DNA of 64,000 nucleotides from Guyanagaster necrorhizus (Eukaryota > Basidiomycota > Agaricomycetes > Agaricales > Physalacriaceae): NCBI RefSeq assembly GCF_019112545.1, contig NW_025064938.1:55841-119840 (forward strand). Direction: 5' to 3'. Shown here one piece after another: positions 34,370-45,800 of the stretch (its first letter is position 1; each line of letters opens with the position of its first letter). Both the position numbers and the translations under genes were made by a program. The notes under the pieces are model-generated. The model was not told where the DNA came from and did not search any database. It saw nothing but the letters and a program-made list of their open reading frames with translations.

Positions 34370-37300
34370 AGACCATTGTCCCAATAGCTTAATTTAGGGA
34401 TAATTCATAGTCTTGTATGGCCGCATCTGCATTCATGTTTTTCTCGTTAACCCATTGGTTTGATTCAGGCCTGTAACCCTTCCAGCTGACAAGGTAATCT
34501 ACTGTTGTTGTCATTCTGCCGTCTTTTGCCTTGATTTTTTGTAGTTTATGGTTCAATACTTGATTGACTTTGTAGTGTTCCTCGTCATCAACTAAGTCTG
34601 GTGGTGGTGGGGGCAGATGTTCCTGATTAGGGAAGGCAGGTGCGATGTATGGGGATAATAGGGTTTTGTTGAAGACATCATGTATTTTCCAGGTTGGTGG
34701 CAGTCACAGTTTATAAGCGCTGTTACCAATCTTTGCCAGCACTGAGAAGGGGCCAGTGCGCTTGTCGGAGAGTTTGTGTTTTGGTCATGGCAGGTGTAAG
34801 TTTGTTGTATCAAGCCAGACCTTGTCGTTGATGGAGTATGCATGAGTGGGGTGTCGGTGTTTATCGTATTGGGATTTCATTGTTGCCACTGCTTTTTCAA
34901 GTGTGATTTTTGTTTCTTTGTGAATTTTCATCATTGTTGATGTGAATTTGGCTGAGGCTGGTGTGGATGTGTGATTTTGCCCCATGTGGGCAATATTGGG
35001 GTGTCAGCCATAATTTACAAAGAATGGTGTCTTCCTGGTTGTGGAATGGATGTGGTTGTTATGTTGAAAGGCTGCTAATGCTAGCCATTCCACCCAGTCA
35101 TCTTGTTGGTAGTTAATAAAGAGTTGTAGGTATTTTTCAACCTCTTGGTTTGCTCGTTCAGTCTGACTGTCAGTCTGGAGATGGTACGCCGTTGAGGCAT
35201 TCCATTTGATATGAAGTAGATGATAGAGGTCATCGAGGAATTTGGACACAAATTGCAGGCTGCAATCTGAGATGACTACCTGAGGCATCCCATACTTTGC
35301 ATAGATCTCATTGCGAAGAATTTTTGCCCATCCTTCAGAGGTAAGTTCCATTGAACAAGCGATAGGGATGATGGCTTTTGAAAAGCAGTCAACGACGACC
35401 AGAATTGCATTGTATCCATTATAGTCTGGTAGACCAGTGATCATGTCTACTGAGATATGAGTCCATGGTGTTGATGGTATTTCATTGGGGTGTAGTGGTG
35501 CCACTGGGAGCTGAGTGGATGCCTTTCCCCATTGACAAACTTTGCAGGCTTTGATATAAGTTGTGATGTCTGCTTCTAGTTTTGGCCACCAGTATTCTCA
35601 TAGAACCAATTCTTTAGTTTTGGCTATACCAGGATGTCTGGCGGTGGTGTGATCATGGCACATCATGATGATTTCCTCTTGAAGACCAGGATCCCTCGGG
35701 ATGTAAATTCATCCATCGTATCGGATCATCCCTCCCTCCTTGGTCATGCCCCTTTCATGGTTGAGTGATGGGGCCACTTGCTGATCCCACTTTCGGCTGT
35801 CCCTCGTGGCACTCTTGATCTGCTCATGGATCTCTTCTTCAGTTGGCATTATCATGGCCCTGAAATGCTCGGATCATAATAATGTGACTCCCTCATTGTC
35901 AGATCCTCCTTGGTTGTGGTCTGCTCGTCGACTCAGTAGGTCGGCTTTCTTGTTTGCCACTCCCACCTTATGGTGCAGGGTGTACTGATATTGGCTAAGT
36001 TCTGTGACCCATTGGGCTTGCTGCCAATTCAGCTTTTGAGGTTGATGGAAATACCAAAGGTTTTGGTGGTCCATCCATATTTCGAATACCTCAGTTGCCC
36101 CTATCAGGTAGTGTCACCATTCCTCCAGGGTGAGCATTATTGCGAGTAACTCCTTGTCATAAATTTCATAGTTCCTTTCGGTGATGGAGAGGGCTTTGGA
36201 GAGGAATGCAACAGGTCACCACCTTCCTCCTTGTTCCTGTGATAGTACGGCCCCTATTGCTCCTTCACTGGAGTCTGCTTTGACATGGAACTTCCTGTCT
36301 TGCGATGGAATTGCTAGGACTATGTCCATCCTGATTTGACCTTTCAGCTCCATGAAAGTGGCTTGTTGGGAGTGTCCTCATGTCCAAGAGGCGTTACCAG
36401 CGAGCTGAGTCATTGGTCGTACAATCTTGCTGTAGTCGCAAATGAACCACTGATAGAAGTTGGTGAATCCTAAAAAGGATTGTAATTCCTTCTTCTTGGT
36501 CGGCTCTGGCCATTCTGTCACTCCCGCCACTTTGATTGGATCCATTCTTATGCTCCTTTCACTAATGATGACCCCCAAGTATTTGGTCTTGAGTGTTTCA
36601 AATTCGCACTTCTTGGCCTTGAGGAATAGTTTGTGTTTCCTCATAAGCGCCAGTACTTGGTGCACCAGTTTCCTGTGCTCCTCCTTGGTTTTCGACATGA
36701 TCAAGATGTCGTCAAGATAGATCATGACCTTTCCAGTGGCAATGAGATCTTTGAATATGTTGTTCATCATCCATTGAAAGGTATTGGGGGAATTGGTAAG
36801 ACTGAAGAACATCACCATGGGCTTGAACAGCCCTTGGTTGGTTCAGAACGCCACCTTCCACTTGTCTCCTTCCTTGATCCTGATGTTGTTGTACCCCCAT
36901 CAGACGTCCAACTTGGTATAGTATTTGGCCCCCCTGAGCTTGTCCATCAACTCCGAGATCAAGGGGAGGGGGTACCGATTTTTGATGGTCATTTCATTTA
37001 GCTTTCAATAGTCCTGTATGGGTCGAAGCTTCCCATCCTTCTTCTTTACAAAGAAGAAGGGTGAGGCCATGGGGGACTTTGAAGGGCGAATCCTTCTGCT
37101 GGAGAGGTTCTCATCTAAGAACTTGTCGAGCTCTTGCTGCTCCTGATTGCCAAGAGGGTAAGTCTTGCAATCAAGATTAGCATTAGCATTAGGCATCAGC
37201 TCGATGGCATGGTCCCAGGGTTTCGGGGCAGGGAGTTCATCAAAGCTTTCCTTCTCGAAGAGGTCCCGGTAATCTCATGCCCACTCGGGTACCATTTCCT

Positions 37301-38285
37301 CGAAGGTCTTTTCCTCCCTTCCTTCATTGGCTTTGGCCGCCAAGTTATGGGCATGGTGCATTGTGTGAATGCATATCTCCTCCTGGAGATTTACTGTGAT
37401 GATTGTTTCTCTGTCCTCCATTTCCTTGTCCCACTAGTCTTCTGGATCCCCATCAGGTAATTCAAAGAGAGTTTTCCTACAGCGACATCTCACAAAGGTG
37501 ATCCATCTGGTTTTCCAGTTGATCAAGGGGTTATGATGTATAAGCCAGTCATGGCCTAAGAAGATCTCCTTTGTCCCAAGATCTGTTACTGCTAGATTGA
37601 TTCGTTCCAAGTGATCCCCGATGGTGAGTCGTACTTCAACAAATTTGGTGATCGACCCAGCCTGGTTCTTTGTTCCATCAGCATTATATATGGGAATAGG
37701 GGCTGCAGTTGCTTGGGTCGGGAGTTTGTGTTCTGCTACGAAAGCTCGATTGATTGAGCTTCCAGTGCAGCTGCTGTCAATCAGGGTGACTACCGAATGT
37801 TTGGAGCATGATGTCAGGGTCTCTATCTGGGCCTTGGTGGTTAAGTCCCATCCAGGGGTTTTTGAGCAGTAAATAAAGCTTCATGGCTTTCGTAGTTCGT
37901 CAAGCCATTCAAGCACCTTGGGCCACTCTGCCCCTTGTATCTCTTTGATAGTTTCATTGGCTGCTTCTATGGTTTGGGTTGGGTGGACCCAGTTGATCAA
38001 CATGGCCTTGGCTGCTTCCCTGGTCCTGGCTTCGATGATGGCCTGCCAGGTCCATTCAGTATCAAAGGGTTTGAGCCATGTTTGGGGACTCTCTGTCCTG
38101 GTTTGGCCCAAAGGCGATTGAGTTTTTGTTTGCAGTTCAGAGGTGTGCATAGTAATTGTCTGGGGTATATTCGAATGCATACATAGCAGTGACATTTTCA
38201 TAACTACAGGAGCTGCATGAGTCCGACTAGTGGTCATGGGGGGCACACCTCTTGTCTCTCTGGCCAGTTCAGTGGAACTGCTCAC
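34370..38285 (-). pseudogene. Element II pol (PR-RT-RH-IN-chromodomain), broken
   Basis: Homologous over its whole length to the intact pol of element I. It starts at SSSTELARETRGVPP overlapping the gag stop (38,285), then protease near 37,700-37,850, RT with PFFFVKKKDGKLRPIQDY (37,010-37,070) and IYLDDILIMSK (36,700-36,730), RNase H about 35,900-36,350, integrase with SVDMITGLPDYNGYNAILVVVD (35,390-35,460), and chromodomain at 34,400-34,620. Several TGA/TAG codons interrupt it, usually at Arg CGA or Trp positions. Frames of 146-166 codons survive between stops. Confidence 0.9.
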
Positions 38286-39604
38286 TGGCTGGCCATATCT
38301 TTTACCTCCTCGACTTTTGTTTCTGATCCAAGTTCTTCTTCTTCCTTTTGTAACTCAGCGATCTGGGCTTGGATGTCTTCGCAGGTGCACTTCTTCTTCG
38401 GACAGTCTTTGGCCATGTGACTCTTCTGCCTGCAGTTGAAGCACTTCCCTTCTTTCTTCATCCTATCAATGTCCATCAGCTTTCCTGCACCAGTGTATGT
38501 CATTCCTGTTCTGGTTTTTTGGCTTCCGTAGATTGGGGACTGAGAGGGTCCTGATGATTTCCCAGCAGTTTGCCCTGACTTGTTTGGGGTTGGTGGGGTC
38601 AGCTTCTTGATGTAGTCTTGCAGTGTCGACAATTCTGCTTTCTGCCTTTGTCGCTCCTTGTACATCTCGATGATCCTTTCCTTCCACTCATTATATCTGA
38701 TGGGCATCAGTAATTTGATGCCCATTGCCAAGATCATCATGAGGTACAAAGAGGGGACCCCTCATTTGAGTGCCTCAACCATTCTTCCATCATTCGCAAC
38801 ATCCTCCCAGATTCTGGCTAGCTTGGTGAGTTGTTCCAGCTCGTTGAAGTAGTCTGTCGCCGCCTTATCTCCCATCTTATATTCCTTGATCTTTTGTTTG
38901 TGCACTTCCTGTACCACCAGGTCAATGAATTTGTCATTTAGCATGCATTTGAAGACCGGCCAAGAGGGGTATCAGTAGTGGCCCCTTGTGGTGCATCGAA
39001 AATTCCAGGAGATCAGGATCCACCATGTCTTGGCTTTGTCTTCTAGGTAGAAAGTGGTGAAGGCAACTTTATTCATGTCAATCCCTAGGTATCCAATGTA
39101 GACTTTGAAGTATTGCTCGCAGTCCACCAGAAACCTGTCTATGTCGTCGGAGATCCCCTTGAAGGGGCAGGGTTTACGAAGAAGGTCAGGGTGGCATTGG
39201 AGAACATTGGCATTGTTGGGTAGGGCATTCATCAGATTGGGCCATCCGTCGAATGGTGGTTGCTCCCATTCCGTCGGCAGTCCTGGGGACGAGTGCAGTG
39301 AGTGGTCATCAGCAACCAGGCTTCCTTTTGGTTCTACGATCCAGATGATTATTCCATCTCATACAATAAACCCTAGGTGAGTGGCCTCGGGGTCATCCTG
39401 CACTGGTTCCTTTCCTTTTCCACTTGGCCTGGCTTGGTCTGGGGGAGGCTGTCCCCCAAGGAGTCGGCTCCCCTTGCCAGTCCAAGAATTTCAAATTTCC
39501 TGGGTCTGCCATGTCAGCTGTCTTCAGGTTTGATTAAGCTGTGAAGCCATGCTTCAGATCGAGGGGTCAGGCTGGCTTCGGATTGAAGGGGCAGTGTATA
39601 TTGC
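38282..39604 (-). pseudogene. Element II gag, broken
   Basis: Capsid region with NALPNNANVLQCHPDLLRKP and DCEQYFKVYIGYLG (39,100-39,230), then the helical KMGDKAATDYFNELEQL segment, and a zinc knuckle CFNCRQKSHMAKDC (38,405-38,450). One glycine of the knuckle is replaced by Arg. Upstream of the usual first residue the frame continues, apart from decay stops, to the TGA that ends ORF2 at 39,605, as in element I. Confidence 0.85.
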
Positions 39605-40885
39605 TCATTTCAGCAGGATGGGTGGGGTTCGTGGCATGGGTGCTGGTAATTTTGGCTTGTTATCAGATTGATATGGGGGTATCAGCATGAGCAGGTCTTC
39701 TGGGTGCTGCTTGCCATATTCCTTCCATGTGTATTCTGTCATGGCATACTGTAAAATTTTCCTTTTCTCAGTATTTTCTGCATACCAATATTCCAATCCT
39801 AAGGACGTCGCCTGCCAGTGCACGTCTTGCCATAAAAAACTTCTTTCTTGTTCATACAATTCCTGATACTCCCTGTTCCTCACTCTTTCCACTTCTTCTT
39901 TCAAGGCTTCTTCATCGGTATCTTCCCCTGTTCTTTCAAGCTGTTGTCTGTATGAATATGGGCCCTCACTGTCCTCGTCACTCTCCTCATCGCCCTCATC
40001 CCCACTGTCCTCTTTCTCAAGGAGGGAACTGATGGGTGGGTCATAGATGGACAGCACAACTGGTCATAGGGTCACTGGAGACCCTTGAGCCATTCTGGGT
40101 ACTGGGCCTGGCAGTGTTAGTGTCATCCCCTGGGCTTGTTCAATGGATAGGCGGGTTTCTGAGCCAGCAATAGCATGTTCCTCCATGCGCTCACACCTCC
40201 TCCAATTCTCGGCTATAAAGGCTGAAGTGTCATTGGAACTTGGGATTGAGGAACTGTTGTGTGACCCTGCTACCCAAGAATTGCTGGAGAGCCCTGTTGG
40301 AGACATGGGCATTGTCTGGTACTCGGAGCCCATAGGCTCCGAGGACAGAGTCAGTGTCTGAGGAAATGGTATCAGTTCAGGCAGGGTATTCAGGAGTAGA
40401 GGGTTGGTTGTCCCCAGTTTGTCCTCACCTGATGGTCTCATTCCAGCTAATGATGCTGGTGGGTCCTGTCCATGGGTCCTTGTCTGAGTCGGGCTCCCTG
40501 AAGGGGGATCCCAAGTCGGTGTGGAGTCTGTACCAGCCTGGGGAGGCTGACCCCATCTGCTCGGCCTCTTCTCTCCTCCTCTGTGCCCTTCCTTGTTGAT
40601 CATACTCTGAGGCCTCATATCACTCTCTGGCCTCTTCCCATACGTAATTGGTGAGCTCTTCCTGGGTTTGCCTGATTTCTTCTTGTCAGGCTTGGTTCTG
40701 CTGCTGCTGCTGTATGGCGTCGTTGTAATTAAAGGGGACCATAAGATCCCAGTCCAGAAATACCCACTGGATAATTCTGTCTCGGGCTGCCCTTCCTCTT
40801 GTGCTGGTGGTCCCATCTTCAGGCCCACTGCCCATGTGGAGGTGTCAGTAGGGATCCCCTGCTGCCAAGATGGTGATTTCAACAT
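39605..40885 (-). pseudogene. Element II ORF2 (acidic/charged accessory ORF), broken
   Basis: Two surviving frames (40,885-40,064 and 40,057-39,605) together match ORF2 of element I: a Ser/Pro/Lys-rich front, GLSSNSWVAGS, FIAENWRRCERMEEHA, then SIYDPPISSLLEKEDSGDEG, a Glu/Asp tract, ALKEEVERVRNREYQELYEQ and PPILLK at the end. It is split by one decay stop near 40,060. No function assigned. Confidence 0.75.
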
Positions 40886-41543
40886 TCACGTAGTCAGGGT
40901 GTATGGTTCTCCCATGTGGGTTGTTAATCTCCAGCCTACTGACGGACTGGCTGGAGTCAGAGTCGGGCTCAGTGGGGGTCTTGGGGGGGTCACAGGGGGA
41001 GTCGGGGCTTTGGCAGGGTCTTGGAGCCATCTGAGTGGCATCAAGGGAGTCCCGAGCACAGTTTCCAATCCCTGAGGGAATTGGGGAGAGGGGATGCTCA
41101 GAGGGTGGGGCTGCTGGAGCGACATCATCGGAGACCTCCTCAGGCTCCTGAGTGATGTTCGTCATCCATGGGTTCTGGAACCCTGTGAGGGCAGGGTGGC
41201 AGTTTCTGCTGTTTCGTTGGGGAGGGTATTGGGGTCTTTCTTCCTCATGAAGGCTCCCTGAATTCGGGTTGTTATCCCTGGTTTCTGATAGGGGTCACTC
41301 TTGTGGCTGGAAGGATGTTCTGATAGAGGTGGAGATGTCATGGAAAGGAAGGTCGGAGGTTACGTTTCATAGTATCTGTTGTATCTGCTGGAACACCTGA
41401 TAGTGCCTGATTATCCAAGCTGTTACTGATTGTCATCTGCAGCAGAGGGTAATGATGATGAGAAGTCCAAGTAAAGTTCTGATAATGGAAGTGATAAGCT
41501 CAAAAAAGTCATGGTTCAAATCGGTGGTTGTTGCTGGGGGCAT
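40845..41543 (-). pseudogene. Element II ORF1 (membrane-segment accessory ORF), broken
   Basis: ATG at 41,543 opens MPPATTTDLNHDFFELITS, followed by a hydrophobic stretch IIRTLLGLLIIITLC, the same as in element I. It then meets a decay stop at Arg (CR*QSV) and continues ITAWIIRHYQVFQQIQ-like. The later part (PWMTNITQEPEEVSDD to VEITILAAGDPY) survives as a 106-codon frame ending where the intact copy has CGA. Confidence 0.75.
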
Positions 41544-41599
41544 TTGGTTTCTCAGCACAATTGGGCTTGAGAAAGGGAAGGTAGAAGCTTCAAGCTAAT

Positions 41600-42046
41600 T
41601 GTTAAGCTCAAGCAACACATGATAGACTGACACATGATAAACTAACATGGCTTCATGTTTGAGCCTTCCGTTAGAGTCTATGCTAGGACAGTCCTTGTGT
41701 GTTTCAAGGCATAGAGATAGCTCGAGAGTAGAATGAGGGTGTATAAACTTTAGCTCGAAGCTGGATTGTAATCCAGCTAGGTGAGCTCCTTAAATATCGT
41801 ACAGGTTGAACTATTAATATGGCTACCTAATTGTGTGTTTCTCTGGTGATTGTCCCCATTGTCCTTGGGTGTCGCAACTGTTCATAAGAGTAATTGTGCA
41901 TCGTTGAAAGGTGGTGGTGTGGGTGGTGGTGTGGGTGATCTTTGTGATGACTCAGCCTTTCCCACCATTCTGATCACCTGCTTTTCTGGGATCCTGACTA
42001 AGCGTGAATAGGGGAAAAGAAAGAAAAAGGAAGTAAAATCGTAACA
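41600..42046 (-). repeat. Element II 5' LTR
   Basis: TGTTAAGCTC..ATCGTAACA, 447 bp. Contains TTAGCTCGAAGCT (41,750-41,762), complementary with one mismatch to the PBS at 41,586-41,598, and a perfect hairpin AGCTGGATTGTAATCCAGCT (41,759-41,778) beside it. Confidence 0.9.
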
Positions 42047-42395
42047 GTACTAGCCATTCTATCACTCTGGTTACCTTCACCAGATCCATTCTGATGCTTT
42101 CTTTGCTAATGATAACCTTGAGATACTCAGTTTCTAGCACCTCAAACTCACACTTCTTAGTCTTGAGAAATAATTTATCTTTCTTCATCAGAGTAAGAAT
42201 CTATCACACAAAGGTTTTGATGCTCATCCTGATCCTTTGATATAATAAAGATATCATCAAGATAGATCATAACCTTTCTCATGGCTATGAGATCCTTAAA
42301 GATGTTGTTCATCATCCACTGAAAAGTCACCAGTGAGTTAGTCAACCCAAAGAATATAACAGTGGGCTCAAAAAGTCTCTGATTAGTCCGGAATG
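42047..42395 (-). pseudogene. Element III pol, middle piece (reverse transcriptase)
   Basis: Sits between elements II and I. The minus strand reads RTNQRLFEPTVIFFGLTNSLVTFQWMMNNIFKDLI with YLDDIFIIS, then KKCEFEVLETEYLKVIIS and TRVIEWLV. It continues codon for codon with 50,464 on one side (AAF | RTN) and with 33,900 on the other (IEWLV | P.KKKLQSF). Confidence 0.9.
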
Positions 42396-42816
42396 TGTTA
42401 GGCCCAAGCGTCACGTGAGCGAATACATGTGATAAACAGGTGTTCCTTCGCACTTTGAGGAATCACCTGAGTTCACTATATGTATATCCGAGCGGTGTGA
42501 CTCAAGGTCAGATATAGACTCGAGGTAGAATGGTATGTATAAACTTTAGCTCGAAGCTGGGGTATACCAGCGAGAGCTGTCGATCTTAAATATTGTACAG
42601 GTAATACTAATAATACGACTACTTATTGTATCGATCTGTGTCCATGGTGCTCGTTACCCTTGAGCATCGTTGTTGTGCATAAAAGGGTAATTGTGCATTT
42701 GTCGTTGTCGTCGTATCTAGGCGGCTCAGTTGTGCTTACTAAGCCTTTCCCATGGTCTCGTGTCCTGACTAAGCCTGAATAGGGGTAAGAAAAAGAAAAA
42801 GGGAAAAATCGTAACA
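42396..42816 (-). repeat. Element I 3' LTR
   Basis: 421 bp, TGTTAGGCCC..ATCGTAACA, with 5-bp inverted ends TGTTA/TAACA. Confidence 0.95.
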
Positions 42817-42832
42817 TTACCCCCTCGTTAAG
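42817..42832 (-). promoter_or_regulatory. Polypurine tract of element I
   Basis: The minus strand reads CTTAACGAGGGGGTAA immediately before the 3' LTR; plus-strand DNA synthesis would be primed here. The same tract, with small changes, abuts the LTRs at 22,806, 31,525, 32,324 and 34,356. Confidence 0.8.
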
Positions 42833-42849
42833 ACCATCGTCCCGATGGC

Positions 42850-45800
42850 TTAATTAAGGGATAATTCATATTCGTGTATCGCTGTCTCCGTGTTCATATA
42901 TTTTTCGTTTACCCACTGATTCGATTCCGGTCCGTACCCCTTCCAGCTGACTAGGTAGTCAACCGTCGTTGTCATTCCGCCCCCTTTTGCTTTGACATGC
43001 CGTAGTTTGTGATCGAGGATTTGGTCGATTTCGAAGTGTTCCTCGTCATCGATGAGCTCCGGTGGTGGGGGCGGTGGGCGTTCCTGGTTAGGGAAGGCTG
43101 GCCCTATGTAGGGGTTTAGGAGTGATTCGTTGAAGACGTCATGGATTTTCCAAGCTTTTGGTAGGCGAAGTTTGTACGTGCTTGGGCCTATGGCTTTTAG
43201 AACTGTGAAGGGGCCTGTTCGTTTATCGTCGAGTTTCTTTTTTGGGCACGGTAAGTGAAGGTTTGTTGTGTCCAGCCATACTTTGTCGTTTGGCTGGTAT
43301 ACCCGACTTGTGCGCCGGTGTTTGTCATAGTTCCTTTTCATCGTTGTTGCAGCCTTTTCCAAAGCAATTTTTGTCTCGTTATGGATTTTTTCCATGGTGG
43401 TGGCGAAATCAGAGGATGCGGGTGTAGTCGTATGAAGGCGACTTGTCTGAGTCACGTGAGGGTGTCGTCCATGGTTAATAAAGAATGGGGTTTTTCCCGT
43501 TGCAGAATGTACACGGTTGTTATGCTGAAAGGCTGCAAGTGCAAGCCATTCAGTCCAATCGTCCTGTCGGTAGTTGATGAAAAGCCATAAGTACTTTTCA
43601 ACTTCTTGATTAACGTGTTCCGTTTGACCATCCGTTTGAGGGTGATAGGCGGTGGATGTGTTTTGCCTGATATTTAAGAGGCGGTATAGGTCGCTGATGA
43701 ATTTTGAAACAAATTGGGGGCCTCTGTCAGAGATGATTACTTGGGGCATCCCGTGTTTGGCGTATACTTTGTCTCGTAAGATTTTGGCCCATCCCTCAGA
43801 GTTTAACTCTGTGGAGCATGAAACAGGGATGATTGCCTTGGAGAACCGGTCTACTATGACGAGGATTGCGTCATATCCGTTACACTCAGGTAAGTCTGTG
43901 ATCATGTCGACCGAAATGTGTGTCCACGGAGTGGATGGCACTTCGTTAGGATATAGGGGTGCTGCTCGGGCTTGTGTAGAGGACTTCCCTCGTTGGCAAA
44001 CCTCGCAGGCCTTTACATATGCTGCAACGTCGTTCCCCATTTTTGGCCACCAATATTCTCGTAAGACGAGCTCCTTGGTTTTGGCAATGCCCGGGTGCCC
44101 CGCCGTTATATGATCATGGCAGGTTGCGATGATCTCGCTGCGTAGTTGTTGGTCTCGGGGAATGTAGATGCGTCCGTCATAGTGGATTAAACCTCCTTCC
44201 TTTGTCATTCCCCACTCGTGATTGAGTGACGGGGCTATCCGTTGGTCCCATTTGTGGTTATCCCGTGTCGCACTTTTGATCCGCTCATGCACTTCCTCCT
44301 CTGAGGGCATTATCATGGTTCGGAAATGTTCTGGCCATAATAGGGTTACCCCTTCATTATCAGTTCCCCCCTGATCGTGATCAGATCGTCGGCTTAACAG
44401 GTCGGCCTTCTTATTTGCCATTCCTGCTTTATGATGTAGGGTATACTGGTATTGGCTGAGTTCCGTTACCCAGCGGGCTTGTCGTCGATTGAGTTTTTGT
44501 GGCTGTCGGAAATATCGTAAGTTTTGGTGATCCGTCCAGACTTCAAATACTTCTTCAGCCCCAATAAGGTAGTGTCGCCATTCCTCCAAGGCAAGCATAA
44601 TGGCGAGCAGTTCTTTGTCATAGATCTCATAGTTCCATTCCGTGATGGTTAAAGCCTTAGAGAGGAAGGCTACGGGTCGCCATTTCCCATCCTGTTCTTG
44701 AGAAAGAACAGCTCCGATTGCTCCCTCACTTGAATCGGCCTCTACTCTGAACTTCCCTTCCTGGGTCGGGATGGCTAGTATAACGTCTTCCGCTAGTCGT
44801 CGTTTGAGATCATCGAAGGCGGTCTGCTGAGAGAGCCCCCATTTCCAGGGAGCGTTGCCTGTCAGCTGTGTCATCGGGCGAACGATCTTGCTATAATCAC
44901 GGATGAACCGTCGATAGAAGTTTGTGAACCCAAGGAACGATTGCAATTCCTTCTTTTTGTTGGGTTCCGGCCACTCGGTGACCCCTGCTACTTTTATCGG
45001 ATCCATTCGGATGCTCCCTTCACTGATGATCACCCCAAGGTATTCCGTTTCCAATACTTCGAATTCGCACTTCTCGGCTTTGAGGAACAGTTTGTGCTTC
45101 CTCATCAGGGATAGCACTTTTCGTACTAGACCCCGGTGTTCCTCCTTTGTCTTGGACATGATTAGAATGTCGTCGAGGTAAATCGTTACCTTTCCCGTGG
45201 AGATGAGGTCTTTAAAGATATCGTTCATCATCCATTGGAAGGTAGCAGGGGAATTTGTGAGTCCGAAGAACATGACTGTTGGTTCAAACAGTCCTCGATT
45301 AGTGCGGAACGCGGCCTTCCATTCGTCCCCCTCCTTGATTCTGACGTTGTTATATCCCCACCGCATGTCGAGTTTTGTGTAGTATTTGGCGCCTCGAAGC
45401 TTGTCCATTAGCTCCGATATTAGAGGGAGTGGGTATCGGTTTTTAATGGTCATCTCGTTGAGTTTTCGGTAATCTTGGACCGGTCTGAGCTTTCCATCCT
45501 TCTTCTTGACGAAGAAGAAGGGAGAGGCCATGGGGGACTTCGAGGGGCGGATTCTGCCACTCGATAGGTTTTCGTCCAGGAACTTGTCAAGCTCCTGTTG
45601 CTCATGATGACCAAGGGGATAGGTTTTGCAGTCCAAGTTGGCGCTGGCATTAGGGATTAGTTCAATTGCATGATCCCAGGGCTTTGGGGCGGGTAACTCG
45701 TCAAAGCTCTCCTTTTCGAAGAGGTCCTTGTAGTCCCGTGCCCATTCGGGTACCATTTCTTCGAACGTCTTCTCGTCCTTCTCTTGGTTCGCTTTAGCGG

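Larger units (their letters stand above)
33901..42046 (-). mobile_element. Element II: full-length Tf1/sushi-like chromovirus, middle-aged, inactive
   Basis: 8.1-kb LTR retrotransposon in minus orientation with both LTRs and a perfect 5-bp target duplication GTACT (33,896-33,900 and 42,047-42,051). It sits inside element III pol. Internal order from its 5' end (right) is PBS, ORF1, ORF2, gag, pol, polypurine tract. Stops from CpG decay break every ORF, but CG loss is less than in element III. A 234-N gap lies in the left LTR. Confidence 0.9.

Noticed and set aside
43652..44113. Plus-strand frames within element I (for example 153 codons here, 162 codons at 47,999-48,487)
   Set aside because: Antisense to intact pol and ORF2; no independent evidence.
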